From assembly GCA_037043455.1 (NCBI GenBank), contig JAWPHD010001422.1, positions 124,001-188,000 on the forward strand: a stretch of 64,000 bases of DNA, given 5' to 3'. The translations under genes were made by a program, and so were the position numbers. Of the stretch, positions 10,791-21,198 are shown piece by piece (the first letter of the stretch is position 1; every line of letters begins with the position of its first letter). The notes under the pieces were generated by a model. The model saw nothing but the letters and a program-made list of their open reading frames with translations. It was not told the origin of the DNA and searched no databases. The DNA is from Cyrtodaria siliqua. Taxonomy: Eukaryota; Mollusca; Bivalvia; Adapedonta; Hiatellidae.

Positions 10791-11224
10791 TAAAACTAAT
10801 TGTGTCATGTTTAATATTATCTCAATCCATTTCAAAATTACAAAACAGACACGAGCATTCGCCTTTGATGCTTGTTCTTGTATGATTATAAATATTAACA
10901 TTGAACCCGAAGTATGACCTTAACGTTTGAGTTACGGCATGATTCTTGTATGCGACACCGTCGTCTTGAGATATTAAAATACATGTATTCAAATTTAATA
11001 AAACATATAATTCTTTTTAATAAGTTACACAGACAGACAGACAGGGCCATTTCTCTTTTGGCATTCAGTATTAAATTTGAACTCAAATATTAATATTAGT
11101 AGTTTTGGGGGCGCTTTGTCTGTAAACAAACGGGCGCCATTTTGTTTTCTAGAAATAGAAACGCACGTGGTATAAAATAGGTCACGCGCGGACTCATTTG
11201 CATATGAATATATTGTGGTAGTGG
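10791..11224. other. intron 1 sequence, no element recognised
   Basis: Nothing with family resemblance is seen. An imperfect hairpin built on gggggcgctttgt / aaacaaacgggcgcc occurs at about 11106-11140. Confidence 0.4.
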
Positions 11225-11795
11225 GGATTCGAACAAAAGGTATTGACATTTAGACTTATTCTGTGGACATTATAGAGACAGGATAGGATGTCTGAGTTCC
11301 TTTTGTATAAAAACCGCAGGAGGGACTAGTGGCAGGATGTTCGAACAAAACGTTGTGACATTTATACTTAATCTGTGGACATTATAGATACAGGATGTCT
11401 AAGTTCCTTTTGTATAAAAACCACAGAGGGGATTACTGCCAGGATGTTTGAACAACCAGGTACTGACATTTAGACTTAATCTGTTGACATTATAGAGACA
11501 GGATGTCTGAGTTCCTTTTGTATAAAAACCGCAGAAAAGATTACTGCCAGGATGTTCGAACAACCAGGTATTGACATTTAGACTTAATCTGTTGACATTA
11601 TAGAGACAGGATGTCTGAGTTCCTTTTGTATAAAAACCGCAGAAAAGATTACTGCCAGGATGTTCGAACAACCAGGTATTGACATTTAGACTTAATCTGT
11701 TGACATTATAGAGACAGGATGTCTTAGTTCCTTTTGTATAAAAACCGTAAAGGAGATTAGCGCCAGGATGCTCGAACAAACGGTATTGATACGGC
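11225..11795 (+). repeat. 108-bp minisatellite, about five copies
   Basis: The phrase caggatgtct occurs at 11391, 11499, 11607 and 11715, exactly 108 bp apart; a first copy near 11283 carries a small insertion. Each unit also carries gttcgaacaa, tgacatttagacttaatctg and ttccttttgtataaaaacc. As 108 is a multiple of three, the minus strand stays open (11399-11872, a 36-residue repeat), which I read as a by-product of the period. Confidence 0.9.
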
Positions 11796-12139
11796 GAATT
11801 GACATCCGACCGAAATAGAAAACGTGAACAAAGGACCGATAACCCTCTATTATACCAACACTTTGAACACAATATTTGACACGTTTAGACTCGAACTTCT
11901 ATAATTTCCATAAACAGTACAATCTATCCGTGACGTGCCAAAATAGAAGGCGACGTCATTCAACAGATTGGCTTTTTCTTACATGGAACATGACACCCTG
12001 TTTTTATTGCATTTATATATTGACGGACGCTCGATCGTTTGATTGATATGTGTTTTAAAGTTTTCTACAGAGAAAAATGTTGTTTTTTCGTCACTTGACA
12101 TACATTCGTCCTATATAAAACGAGGTGAAATGACATCTC

Positions 12140-12671
12140 AGTTCAAAGAAGGGATCAAGATGTTGTGATTGAAATGTTTACTGACGTCTGATTGGACGAT
12201 ACGAAAGCGGGAGAAAATCAATAAAAAGAACAGTATATTGTTCAACGGAAAAAGGCCAGTCAAATACGGGGAGTATTGTCTGTATAATAAGTATGTTTTA
12301 TTACGTAAGTTCACGCGTACACCTTATAAGGGACACACGGCAATCTTGAGTTTCATATCACGCATTAAAATTGGCATCTCCATTTATTAATCCTGTATCA
12401 ATCCGACTTTAAAACTGCTTGCATACAATTAAATAAAACTTTACAGATTTCAAAATCCTTCTTTATTCGACCAATTATTTCAATATATTAGTTGTGCAAC
12501 ATAATCAATAATTTGCAATATGTAAAAATAATTTGACTTTCACTATTCTAATAATTAATATCAATGGTTGCAAATGTGCAAAGTATGTTGAAAAACTGCG
12601 TGACACCGCAAGTTTTTAACAAATCAAGATTGCCATGTCTCCCTTTAAAACCTATCATAAATAAACTAAAG
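12140..12671 (+). mobile_element. dispersed repeat containing a TIR element (12328-12646)
   Basis: aagggacacacggcaatcttga at 12328-12349 and tcaagattgccatgtctccc at 12624-12643 form imperfect terminal inverted repeats around about 275 bp of AT-rich DNA. The flanks 12140-12327 and 12647-12671 also match the locus at 31838-32345 in opposite orientation, so the mobilised or duplicated unit is larger than the inverted-repeat interval. Confidence 0.7.
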
Positions 12672-13425
12672 GTGTAACACGCCCATTCATTGTTGCATTG
12701 AGTTGTGTGTGAATTAAAATTTAAATGCCATGTTGTCATTCATATCTAGGTCAAAATTAAATATGAATAACTTACATTCTCATCGCAAATGATATATATG
12801 CTGCCAAAAAATCCACAGAAAAATGGGGTCATGTATCTTCTAAGAAAGAACTTGTCTCAAGAATGAATGGTCCCTTTAAAAACATAAACACTGAGATGCC
12901 ATAATATTGTATTCATACACTCATTTCCATATAAGCAAATAAATTAAAAACTCACAATTTTAACATGACAATGCTTGAAAAATGTAACAAATAGATCAAC
13001 AATGTGATATAAACCAAAAATAGCACTTTAAATTAGTGAAAATGCCTTTTATTACGAAAAGAAATGCGAATTTTTTATTGACGCCATTATGCGACTACCC
13101 AAGGCCGACACTTCCTGTGTTGCAATGGGTGTGCTACACCTAAACAGAACAGAACATATTCTTTATGTATGACTTAATCAAATGTTTCTCGTCATATCAA
13201 TACATATTACATTTGTTAATATGTGACAGGTCAATGCAGTTTTTACATTAAACAATGAAAAAGTACAAACATACAAATCATACATATTATATACACTCAT
13301 ACAACTCACCGATTCACTCTGACGCCCAAAATGTCAGACATTCACTCTGGCGCACGTATTTACCCTGTTATAATGATTTAAATATTCCTATTACATAGTT
13401 TCATGTTACTATTTTAAGTTTTAAT
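12672..13425. other. intron 1 sequence without recognisable feature
   Basis: AT-rich, no coding signal. A small direct repeat (gattcactctg / cattcactctgg with gcgc/gccc) lies near 13311-13358. Confidence 0.4.
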
Positions 13426-13429
13426 AGTG

Positions 13430-14690
13430 TACATGTCATGCCCAATGAGGATGAATATAATTTTTTTACTCATTATACATTGCAGTATTGCGAATAATTG
13501 CTTCTCTGACAAACCTAGATAACCTAAAAAGCATTTGCTGGCTTGAAGATTGCATCAGCTGAATAAATGTAAAAGTACTTGGATGTCTGTAATAATATTG
13601 TTTAACATATAGCTTTCGTAATTGTTCGTACAAAGGACAAATTAAATAAAAGGATATTCATCTTCTAAGTCCGTACTATTACACAATGTACAATATCTTG
13701 GATTTCTATCAGTTCTATTTTGTGAATATCTGCCAGTTTCAATTCTATGTCTGAGGGAGGTAATCTTATCCTCGACATAGCAGGTTCTTAATTTCAATGG
13801 CAATATATCTAGATACACTTCCTATGAGAATGAGGTTTTAAAATGTCTGTACAAACATAAAACTCGATTATTTTCAACATCAGTGTTCCATTTTGTAACA
13901 AAACAATATATTAATTTTTATTTAATCAATAAATGAAAGATTTTCATATCAATACAAGTTGGGTCGTTCCAAAGATAATTTAAGCCACAGTCAATTAAAA
14001 TGGTTTTAACATTGCTGGCCCAAATTATTCATTCCTCTTTCACAATCTCTCACAGCATCTTTATAAAAAGTTGATATTAAAATGTTTTTGAATCGACTAC
14101 CTTACTCAAATACTTCATTGTTTTTACATACCTTAAAATATGCAATGGATATCTACCTATCTCCATAAATACCGGCATTACTAGTAGAAGTTTTAACTCT
14201 TAACAAGTATTTACAAAATTTAAAATGTATTCTTTCGAACTCCTTTTGACTTTGTAAAACCCCAAATTTCAGATCCATAGCTTAATAAAGAACCAAGAAA
14301 CCATCAAATAATTGGCAAAAATGTTTTTAAAATTGTATTTTTTTACATGTGCAATGAATATTTTCAAAGCTTTTAATCCTTTACATTCAAAAGTCTCTTG
14401 GTTTAAATTATATGAACCCGTATAATTAAAAACAGTTCCGAGGTAGTTAAAATCGTTAACAACTTCTAAAATATTTCCATTATAAACCCATTAGTTAAAA
14501 GATGACCCTTTTTTCTGAAAACCATAACTTTTGTCTTTTCCGTGTTAACCTCTAATCCCCATGTGTCGCTATATTCTTTCAACTGTAACTCAGACGGTGA
14601 TTTTACAATACTAAAACACAAACTCTCATCTAAATGTACCAATGTGTTATACAATATGTATGACACTTTCTTTGTCTGTGTTCAAGTCCA
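13430..14690 (-). pseudogene. non-LTR retrotransposon relic (C-terminal reverse transcriptase region)
   Basis: Read on the minus strand from 14620 downward, the translation gives EYSDTWGLEVNTEKTKVMVF (the end of a non-LTR reverse transcriptase domain), then FNYLGTVFNYTGSYNLNQET, KGLKALKIF, RIHFKFCKYLL.VKTSTSNAG and GRYPLHILRY. Further down (about 13880 to 13650) comes YLDILPLKLRTCYVEDKI, then RIETGRYSQNRTDRNPRYCT with a C..C-type knuckle. Frameshifts and stops separate these blocks, so the copy is dead. Endonuclease and catalytic YADD parts are missing. The family is CR1/Jockey-like; the exact clade cannot be fixed by eye. It lies in intron 1 of gene B, in the same orientation as the gene. 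Confidence 0.85.
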
Positions 14691-14712
14691 GAATTCTGTA
14701 AGTATACACTGA
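14600..14712 (-). repeat. single copy of the unit that is tandemly repeated at 31528-31840
   Basis: The minus strand here contains attctggact.gaacacagac, aagaaagtgtcatacatatt and gtataacacattggtacatt, the same order of words as the roughly 112-bp tandem units at 31528-31840. It abuts the 5' break of the non-LTR relic. Confidence 0.75.
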
Positions 14713-15013
14713 ATGACAAATAAAACATAGATTTTGGCGATACTTGTTTAAAGAGTTAATCGTGTATGAAAGATAGCCCTACCCTGTAATTAATACCCAG
14801 TTTGTAAATACATAAATTTGCCTTTCAGTAATATATAATGTCATTTGTTATTCTGTACCTGAATAGACTGTTAATTGTATAATTCGTGATATATACTAGT
14901 GTATGCCATCTCACCATGCCACAATTGTATCATACATGTAATTATTGATGCTATGCTCATGACTCTTGTTAGGGTTATTGCATAATAAAGAATTTTCTTC
15001 TTCTTCTCTCAAA
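14713..15013 (+). mobile_element. 3' tail of a retroposon ending in AATAAAG and a TTC repeat
   Basis: The sequence ends gttattgcataataaagaa followed by ttttcttcttcttctctc at 14975-15007. A polyadenylation-like signal before a short simple-repeat tail is typical of non-LTR or SINE 3' ends. No coding part remains. Confidence 0.4.
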
Positions 15014-15369
15014 TAAGGCCGCTTGATCAGCTGTTTCTATAATTGCGATACTCAGTGAACATTTTACTATAATAGTGAAAACAATTTGAAAAACAAATAT
15101 TGAAATAATTTTTATCTGAACAAGTGTCTACACTGGAGTAATTAAGTTGGATGATTAATGAGTATTTTTCATATCACTTTGTGTATGATTAAGATCTATG
15201 TAAATTATAGGGAGACTAGTAATTACACATTATCAGATTAAATCCATATAGGCTAATTAAGCAAACGCTCTGGACAAATATGAACGGTTTCAATGTAAAA
15301 ACATGTCCAACTAGTTGTACATAAATTGATGTCCAACTAATTTAACATAAATTGAATGTTGATTTACGG

Positions 15370-15599
15370 CTCAACGCAAGACTAACGCACCAACATATTG
15401 TGTTTGTGTTATTTATAGTCGCCCAGAGAGTGAGGAAGAGTATATAGGAATCTGGGAAACTGCCTCTTAGTAACGAATATATTCCTATGGTTCTTTCAAG
15501 TGCCCAATCCGATGGACGAGGCTAAAGAAAAGAGGAAAAGCCGAAGAACGCACTGACAAACTCAGTGGCAACCGTTATGCTTGATACCCATGCCTGTAA
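15370..15599 (-). mobile_element. degenerate tRNA-derived SINE, tail part
   Basis: On the minus strand the order ggttgccactgag, gcgttctt, tagcctcgtcc, tcggattgggc, aaagaaccataggaatata and ctcactctctgggcgac follows the SINE body seen at 30550-30770. Its head is displaced to 15814-15872 by an inserted element. Confidence 0.6.
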
Positions 15600-15813
15600 T
15601 TCACCAACCATTCTTCAAACTATTCTTTCTTAGACTTGCCAAAGTACTGACATTTCGTTCACAAATATTTCCGTGATCTTCAAAGATTAACAATCGTAAA
15701 CAGTTGCTATTTATATTTATTGTTTTGAACCTTTATTCTGTAAACTTATAGAAACATTTGTGTTTGAAATTTGGATACTTGAGCTCAAGTCTAAGAAATG
15801 GTTGGTGAATTCT
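15600..15813. mobile_element. small TIR element inserted in a SINE head
   Basis: aattcaccaaccatt at about 15599-15613 and aatggttggtgaatt at about 15798-15812 are perfect reverse complements. A second inverted block follows inside (ttcttagacttg / caagtctaagaa), offset by 12 bp. The interval separates the tRNA-like head from the rest of a SINE copy, so insertion is the simplest reading. Confidence 0.6.
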
Positions 15814-15872
15814 AGGCTTGCTGATCTGCCGGCGTTAAGTCCATTGCGCTATCCATTGGATCACGCCAGCCA
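15814..15872 (-). mobile_element. tRNA-like head of the interrupted SINE
   Basis: The minus strand reads ggctggcgtgatcca, atggatagcgcaatggactt, aacgccgg, which parallels the head of the SINE at 30550 (ggctggcgtgatcgagg, ataacgcagtggactt). This is the RNA polymerase III A-box region; the B-box half is on the other side of the insertion. Confidence 0.6.
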
Positions 15873-15984
15873 ACTAACTTTACAGTTGTATGGGTCAACT
15901 ATAACTATCGTCGTGAATGAGGTGCCACGTGTGTGTTACTTTCTTATCATTTTCATGTTACTTTCATTTGTGCATCATATTATC

Positions 15985-16340
15985 TACATATGCGCCACAT
16001 ATGTAAATGATACATATGTGGCACAGATGTACCACATATAGTGTTCGTATTAAAACAATACACCTGTGGTACATATATATCACATATAGTGTTCGTATTA
16101 AAATAATACACCTGTGGCACGTTTGAAATGCATACATATGAACTTCATATGAATCTACGATACATAAAATGCATATTCATTTATATTATAAACAAAATTG
16201 AAATTGTAGAAAAAGTTTAAACGACCTGTTTAAGTTTTAATACTATTTAATAAAAATATTTTTTCATATGTAATGCACATGTATTATTTTATATATGAAA
16301 TAAATATGTAGAATACATATGTGGCACATATCTAAAACAC
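15985..16340. repeat. palindrome-rich repeat with catatgtggcac words
   Basis: The hairpin word gccacatatgtaaatgata / catatgtggcaca occurs at 15991-16024. A direct pair of about 60 bp (cacatatagtgttcgtatta) lies at 16033 and 16081, and acatatgtggcacatat recurs at 16316-16332. This could be an inverted-repeat transposon of about 350 bp, but the ends are not precise. Confidence 0.4.
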
Positions 16341-16389
16341 ATGAATTTCATGACTAGATATTTGTCCTGTGTACCAATTTTGAATACGT

Positions 16390-17010
16390 TTCCAATGCTT
16401 TGTAAGAATAAACGGCGTGTATTTTATATGATCCTTTAGTTTATAAAGTTAAACATTTCCAACTTTATTTTTTAATTTTATTAAAATACATTTGATTAAA
16501 GTATTCCAAACAACTCTCAAAGTCCTTAGAATACATTATAATTGTAAAACTGAATTGGATTTTATAGTCGCACCAACAACGAAGTTCATAAGGTGACATT
16601 TAAGCTTCCATTGGTGCAGGAAAAACCCAGGTGCCCCTCCGGGTTCATTTTCGTGCACGGACGGCCACCTGGGTAGAACTATCGATGTTTCGCATACCAG
16701 CTGGATAGCTTCCTCACATAAAGATTCATGGTCCTATATGAGGGCTCGAACCCACAGCGGTGAGGGGAGAGGGACACGTGATTTCAAGCCAGCTCGGCCA
16801 CGGACGCCCAAGAGTACATATTCGCATCTAGTTATATTTGTATATTATAGTACATGTAAACGTGTATGTACATGTACTCGGTTTATTAATAAAGCAGGCT
16901 GAATTCATTTTAAATTGAAATACTCAAATTTTTGATTATTCTCATAAATAAACAAATACAAAAACGACAAATATAACAAAACAATATCACATGCAATTCT
17001 TCAACACTAT
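16390..17010 (-). repeat. old dispersed repeat, interrupted by a SINE; inverted partner at 29030-30010
   Basis: 16390-16530 is the reverse complement of about 29850-30000 (shared words tgatcctttagtt, aaatttccaactttattttt.aatttta, acatttgattaa.gtattccaa.caactct). 16855-17000 matches the reverse complement of 29035-29225 (tttattaataaagc, gctgaattcattttaaattgaaatactcaaattttggattattctcat type order). Different SINEs sit between the two halves at each locus. Confidence 0.65.
16565..16812 (-). mobile_element. tRNA-derived SINE (Ser/Leu-like head), possibly Meta-type
   Basis: On the minus strand the element starts gggcgtccgtggccgagctg (A box) and then has gctgtgggttcgagccct (B box). A conserved body follows with gaggaagctatccagctggt, agttctacccaggtggc and cacctgggtttttcctgcac. 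The same architecture occurs at 46519-46812. The resemblance to the Meta-SINE superfamily described in molluscs is from memory of the family layout, not from a search. Confidence 0.7.
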
Positions 17011-17151
17011 TTCCTCACAGCGTTTCGATAACATTTGTTTTGTAAACCGCCAATTTTTCTTTCTAACTTAACCAGTTAACAAGAACCTTCGCAATAAGAT
17101 CAAATTATGTGTACAGTTTATTTCAGTACAAACACAAAAGTGGATCCCGTG

Positions 17152-17217
17152 GATCTAGTGTTCTTATCGTGGTAAGTTCTACTCGATCTAGTGTTCTTAT
17201 CGTGGTAAGTTCTACTC
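17152..17217. repeat. tandem duplication of a 32-33-bp unit beside gene B exon 1
   Basis: gatctagtgttcttatcgtg followed by gtaagttctactc occurs twice in succession just downstream (in gene sense) of the exon 1 donor. Confidence 0.8.
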
Positions 17218-17254
17218 TGAAATATAAGAGAAATATATATGCTTTAAAACTTAC

Positions 17255-17303
17255 CTGCCGCTAAAACAACGAAATAAAATGCGATGTTCATGATCGTATA
17301 CAT
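17255..17303 (-). CDS. nAChR-like subunit (gene B), first coding exon with signal peptide
   Basis: The minus strand reads MYTIMNIAFYFVVLAA and then a split codon G before a gtaagttt donor. This is a short start followed by a hydrophobic stretch ending in small residues, as expected for a secretory signal peptide. The last base joins exon 2 to make Ala and continue the frame. Two in-frame ATGs are possible, at 17301-17303 and 17289-17291; the first is given here and the second would still leave a usable signal sequence. A pyrimidine-rich tract and cag at about 17382-17395 suggest that the exon begins near 17381 and is preceded by a separate 5' untranslated exon. Evidence is joint: hydrophobic start, donor site, phase and orientation with exons 2 and 3. 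Intron 1 is about 9.9 kb. Confidence 0.75.
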
Positions 17304-17381
17304 GACTCCACGCGCCTCCAAGCAGCAATACCTCTCACAGTGGCTACAATATTGCTATATGTAGTAGCTCCTATCAAGTCT
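17304..17381 (-). other. probable 5' untranslated part of gene B coding exon 1
   Basis: On the minus strand gtgttttttttcag precedes 17381, a good 3' splice-site pattern. The sequence from there to the ATG has an in-frame stop (act tga), so it would be non-coding leader. Confidence 0.4.
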
Positions 17382-17651
17382 CTGAAAAAAAACACAATAA
17401 TAAAAATTCAAATTGGTTCTATTGACAGACATAAACATACAAGATCAAAATCTCAGAGGGAATAAGTGACTTATGACTGGTTAATGAGAGCATTTGTTTT
17501 ATTTAGAAGAATGAAAAACGATAGAACTAGCAATAAACTAAAAGGGTCAATGGTTTTACAAGTCCTCAGTGTACAGTTTTTTTACCGCTTCGGATGTTAT
17601 TTCGTTCTATATTAATGATAAATGCATTATTGATGGAGGATATATATTGTG

Positions 17652-18170
17652 TTTACTTGTAAATGCGATTGAAGGTGAAAAAAACTACTATTACTTGTAC
17701 ATGGGTTTGAGGGTGAAAATAAATACAATTACTTGTAAATGGGATTGAAGGTGAAAATAAATACAATTACTTGTAAATGGGATTGAAGGTGAAAATAAAT
17801 ACAATTACTTGTAAATGGTGTTGAAGGTGAAAATAAATAAAAAGTAAATGGGATTGAGCATGTTGAGGGTGAACATAAATACAATTACTTGTATATGGGA
17901 TTGAAGGTGAAAATTAATACAATTACTTGTAAATGAGATTGAAGGTGAAAATAAATACAATTACTTGTAAATGGGATTGAGGGTGAAAATAACTACAATT
18001 ACTTGTAAATGGGATTCAGGGCGAACATAATTACAATTACTTGTATATGGGATTGAAGGTGAAAATAAATACAATTACCTGTAAGTGCATTAGATTGAAG
18101 GTGAAAATAAATACAATTACATGTAAATGGGTTGAAGGTGAAAATAAATACAATTACTGGTAAATGGGAC
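17652..18170 (+). repeat. 38-bp minisatellite, about 13 copies
   Basis: The unit is acttgtaaatgggattgaag followed by gtgaaaataaatacaatt. Edge copies are more diverged and one in the middle (about 17840) is rearranged. No meaningful coding: the minus frame 17999-18199 is a translation of the repeat. Confidence 0.9.
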
Positions 18171-18198
18171 AGGAGGGGACGGGAAAATATTCTCAACA

Positions 18199-18653
18199 CA
18201 ACTTATAACGGAACGGTCCGATTTTCCTTCTATATTCCATGTAATCTTTGAGTAGTATAGGCTGATAAAAGTGTACTACAGGTGCACTTTCATTAGTTTT
18301 GTTGATTTAAAGAAAAAAACATCAATCATGTTATGCATATATGTGAAACCATGTTTGCTGTCATAATTTAATGGATTTTTTTTAACGAAAACTCAACAGA
18401 ATGAATTCAACATAAATCTTAAGGAATTCATTTTGTTGATTTTCAACGAAAGTTGAAATAGTGGGTTCTAAAATTGGCTAAATGGAAAAGTTGTTTTCGT
18501 CTTTCAGAATATAAGATGAATTCTTTTTTCTTAACATTACACAAACATACTAACACAATGTTACAGCTATAGTTGATTTTAACCAATGAACCATACCGCA
18601 TATTGACATTGAACATAGGAGGAACATTGGAGGTGTTCCGTTATAAGTGTTGT
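18199..18653. mobile_element. TIR element, about 455 bp
   Basis: acaacttataacggaac at the left end and gttccgttataagtgttgt at the right end are inverted copies of each other (one-base insertion in the right arm). The interior is AT-rich and non-coding. The left end abuts the 38-bp minisatellite. Confidence 0.55.
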
Positions 18654-18744
18654 TGATTATATATTTTCCATTTTAAGTAGTTTCGAAATGAAGTTGAAGA
18701 GACTGAGTAGGTGATCACTTTGTTGTGTCATAAAGAGAGTCTTG

Positions 18745-18860
18745 ACGGGGCTAGAGAGCGTGAACGGTAGCAAGCATGTTTCACTACCATTCAATCAAAC
18801 CGAGACTGCAATATGTTGTTTTGTATTTAACGTGTTCGACGATTTCCAAATTTCTCCTTT
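18745..18860 (+). mobile_element. copy of the hairpin repeat family, left stem damaged
   Basis: gggctagagagcgtgaa is followed by tcaatcaaaccgagactgca and atttccaaatttctcctttc, the same order as at 62575-62720. The left stem arm is deleted here. Confidence 0.6.
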
Positions 18861-19016
18861 CATACTTTTTATTTAAATAGAACTCAGAGATTATATAATC
18901 AAGGCTACGGATATCAACCAGGGACAATCGCAATCTTCTTACGCTGGCGAACATTTCAAATAAATACTGAAAATACGATCCCTTGGAAGCGATGTACACA
19001 GGCACAATTTAGAGAG

Positions 19017-19052
19017 AAAAGTAGCAGACTCGGTTTTATTGAGTCTGCTAAT
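19017..19052 (-). mobile_element. fragment of the hairpin repeat family with AATAAA loop
   Basis: On the minus strand the arms are CAGACTC and GAGTCTG with loop AATAAAACC, a perfect seven-base-pair stem. Confidence 0.7.
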
Positions 19053-19099
19053 GGCAATTTCATAAGTATTACTATTACGATTTGTTTGTTTGAATGGTG

Positions 19100-19325
19100 A
19101 TCGACGTCATTTTAGCACATTTTAGGCCAAACATGACTGCCTTTTTGAGGTACAGGTAGGCCACCCATTTTTCCTGGGTATAACCAGTACCCTATAACTC
19201 CCGCCGACCGTAAGAATCGACACTTCTCGCAAGTTAAATTCTACAGAGGGATTCGAACCGGCAGCAATGAGAGGCGAGAAGGTCTACAACGCACAGTCGT
19301 TAACCCCTCGACCACGGAAGCTACA
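19100..19325 (-). mobile_element. tRNA-derived SINE (Ser/Leu-like head)
   Basis: The minus strand reads gcttccgtggtcgaggggtt (A box) and ggttcgaatccct (B box). The body follows with agtgtcgattcttacgg, cggcgggagttatagggtac and tggttatacccaggaaaaat. It matches copies at 30925-31100, 50804-51066 and 29255-29800. Confidence 0.75.
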
Positions 19326-19636
19326 ATTACGAAAGAACTAGTTTTGATCACCTTCTAAGCTGTTATACTTGCTTCTCATTTCTTAAATGGATGTATTGGG
19401 CAATATATAAACATTGCTGAAATGAATGTATTCGATAATTTCATAATATTAATGATAATATGTAATGTGTTTGAATTGTTATTACATTATCTATAAAGTA
19501 AATGATATATATTGTTACGAAAACATGAAAACTCTTAACTATCGAAGAAAGAACAGCGTTTCTAATAGCATAATATGATTTTTACTCACAAATGTAAACC
19601 TGGTAATAATTGTAAACCTCAGTAAATACATTGAAA

Positions 19637-19902
19637 GCTGAGTGAAGTTGGCTCAACATACGACAATCGACATACAACATTCGACATACAACATTCGACA
19701 TACGTCAAATGTCGAATGTTGTATGTCGCGTGAAACGACAATCACTTTGAAGGATGTTTTTGAATGTCGTATGTCGAATGTCGTATTTCGAATGTTGTAT
19801 GTCGCGTGAAACCACATTCACTTTAAAGGATGTTTTTGAATGTTGTATGTCGAATGTCGTAGGTCGATTGTCTTATGTGTTGAGCCAACTTCACGCAGCT
19901 AT
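19637..19902. mobile_element. palindromic fold-back element, 266 bp, with 6-bp target duplication
   Basis: The left end agctgagtgaagttggctca (19637 on) and the right end tgagccaacttcacgcagct (to 19902) are inverted repeats with one mismatch. Both are followed inward by words built from acgacattcgacatac and its complement. The interior has two copies of an about 80-bp unit (gttgtatgtcgcgtgaaac ... ggatgtttttgaatg). ATTGAA flanks both ends, consistent with a 6-bp target-site duplication. Non-coding. Confidence 0.75.
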
Positions 19903-20552
19903 TGAATGAATTGTTTTCGAGAAGAAAATACGCAATTGTGTAATCCTAACATTTTTGAAAATGTATGGGATTTGGAGAAAAAGGTACAGACTTTGTCTAT
20001 TAACGTCTACATATCTCTTTACATTGTTTCCACGTGTATGTGAAAAATACTGGCCAATCACCATGTCAGTATTATTTCATGTTTAAAGTTAATTTCTATC
20101 TCTTTTTTTTGACAGTATTGCGCTAAGTATGAAAATAATAGCGGCTAAACATCTGAACATAATGCACATTTCATGGACTTTAACAACTAATGAACTATAT
20201 TTGATTTTAGTGTATCAGCACATGCCTTTACTATCTTTAATTCCATTAAGCGAAAGGAAAGCTTATATTAGCAGAATTTTGTAACGGATATTTCGCCAAT
20301 AAAACACGTTTAAAAACATGCCACTGTTTATCACCATATGTTAACGTTTCGGACAAATAGACTTGAGCACCAACATGAAATACAATCTTGACTTGAACAA
20401 AACCTAGCGGACTAAAATAATCGAAAATAAAAAGTGCGAAATGAAATATGATATACCGTATATTTTTAGATTTAAACTTGTGAATCACTGTAATAAAGAC
20501 TTAATCCGGTATAAATTTTAGTCACATTTACATAAAATGAAGTTTTACTTAC

Positions 20553-20640
20553 CTTAACAAAATAAATTATAAGTTAGTTCACACTATCAGTCCTTAAAAA
20601 AAATAATTATAAGTTAGTTCACACTATCAGTTAAACCTAC
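20553..20640 (-). other. candidate 5' untranslated exon or donor site upstream of gene B
   Basis: The minus strand reads ttaag then gtaagtaaaa at 20552, a near-perfect donor consensus, 3.2 kb upstream of the acceptor at 17382. Also present here is a tandem duplication of about 45 bp (aattataagttagttcacac twice). Only splice-site resemblance supports it. Confidence 0.2.
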
Positions 20641-20936
20641 GAGTCTTATATTTCTCCACTCTTCGATCTTACAGCTATAAACTACTTATTCACATGCATG
20701 CACCTAGGGCATATCACCTTGCAACCTTACGGCAGAACGTCGTCATGATAAAATCGTTCCATTTAAAAAACAAACTATTTTTAAGTTCGATCACACGCTA
20801 GGTCAAAATATCTGTACCTAAAGCTACAGACCCTATACATGAAACGCAGGCCGCTTTATGGGCATTTCTTTAATGGGGATTTTGTAAATCAGACAATGTA
20901 GAGAAAGTTCATGTACATATTTGCAAGAGGTTATCT

Positions 20937-21198
20937 AATGAATGAATGAATGAATGAATGAATGAATGAATGAATGAATGAATGAATGAATGAATGAATG
21001 GATGGATGGATGGATGGATGGATGGATGGATGGATGGATGGATGGATGGATGGATGGATGAATGAATGAATGAATGAATGAATGAATGAATGAATGAATG
21101 AATGAATGAATGAATGAATGAATGAATGAATGAATGAATGAATGAATGAATGAATGAATGAATGAATGAATGAATGAATGAATGAATGAATGAATGAA
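20937..21198 (+). repeat. compound tetranucleotide microsatellite (AATG)n(GATG)n(AATG)n
   Basis: This is a run of about 65 tetranucleotides without interruption. It starts as aatg units, switches to gatg at about 21000-21058 and returns to aatg. Confidence 0.98.

Noticed and set aside
11399..11872. 157-residue minus-strand frame with a 36-residue repeat as a gene
   Set aside because: It coincides with the 108-bp minisatellite, again a multiple of three. No homology or splice support.
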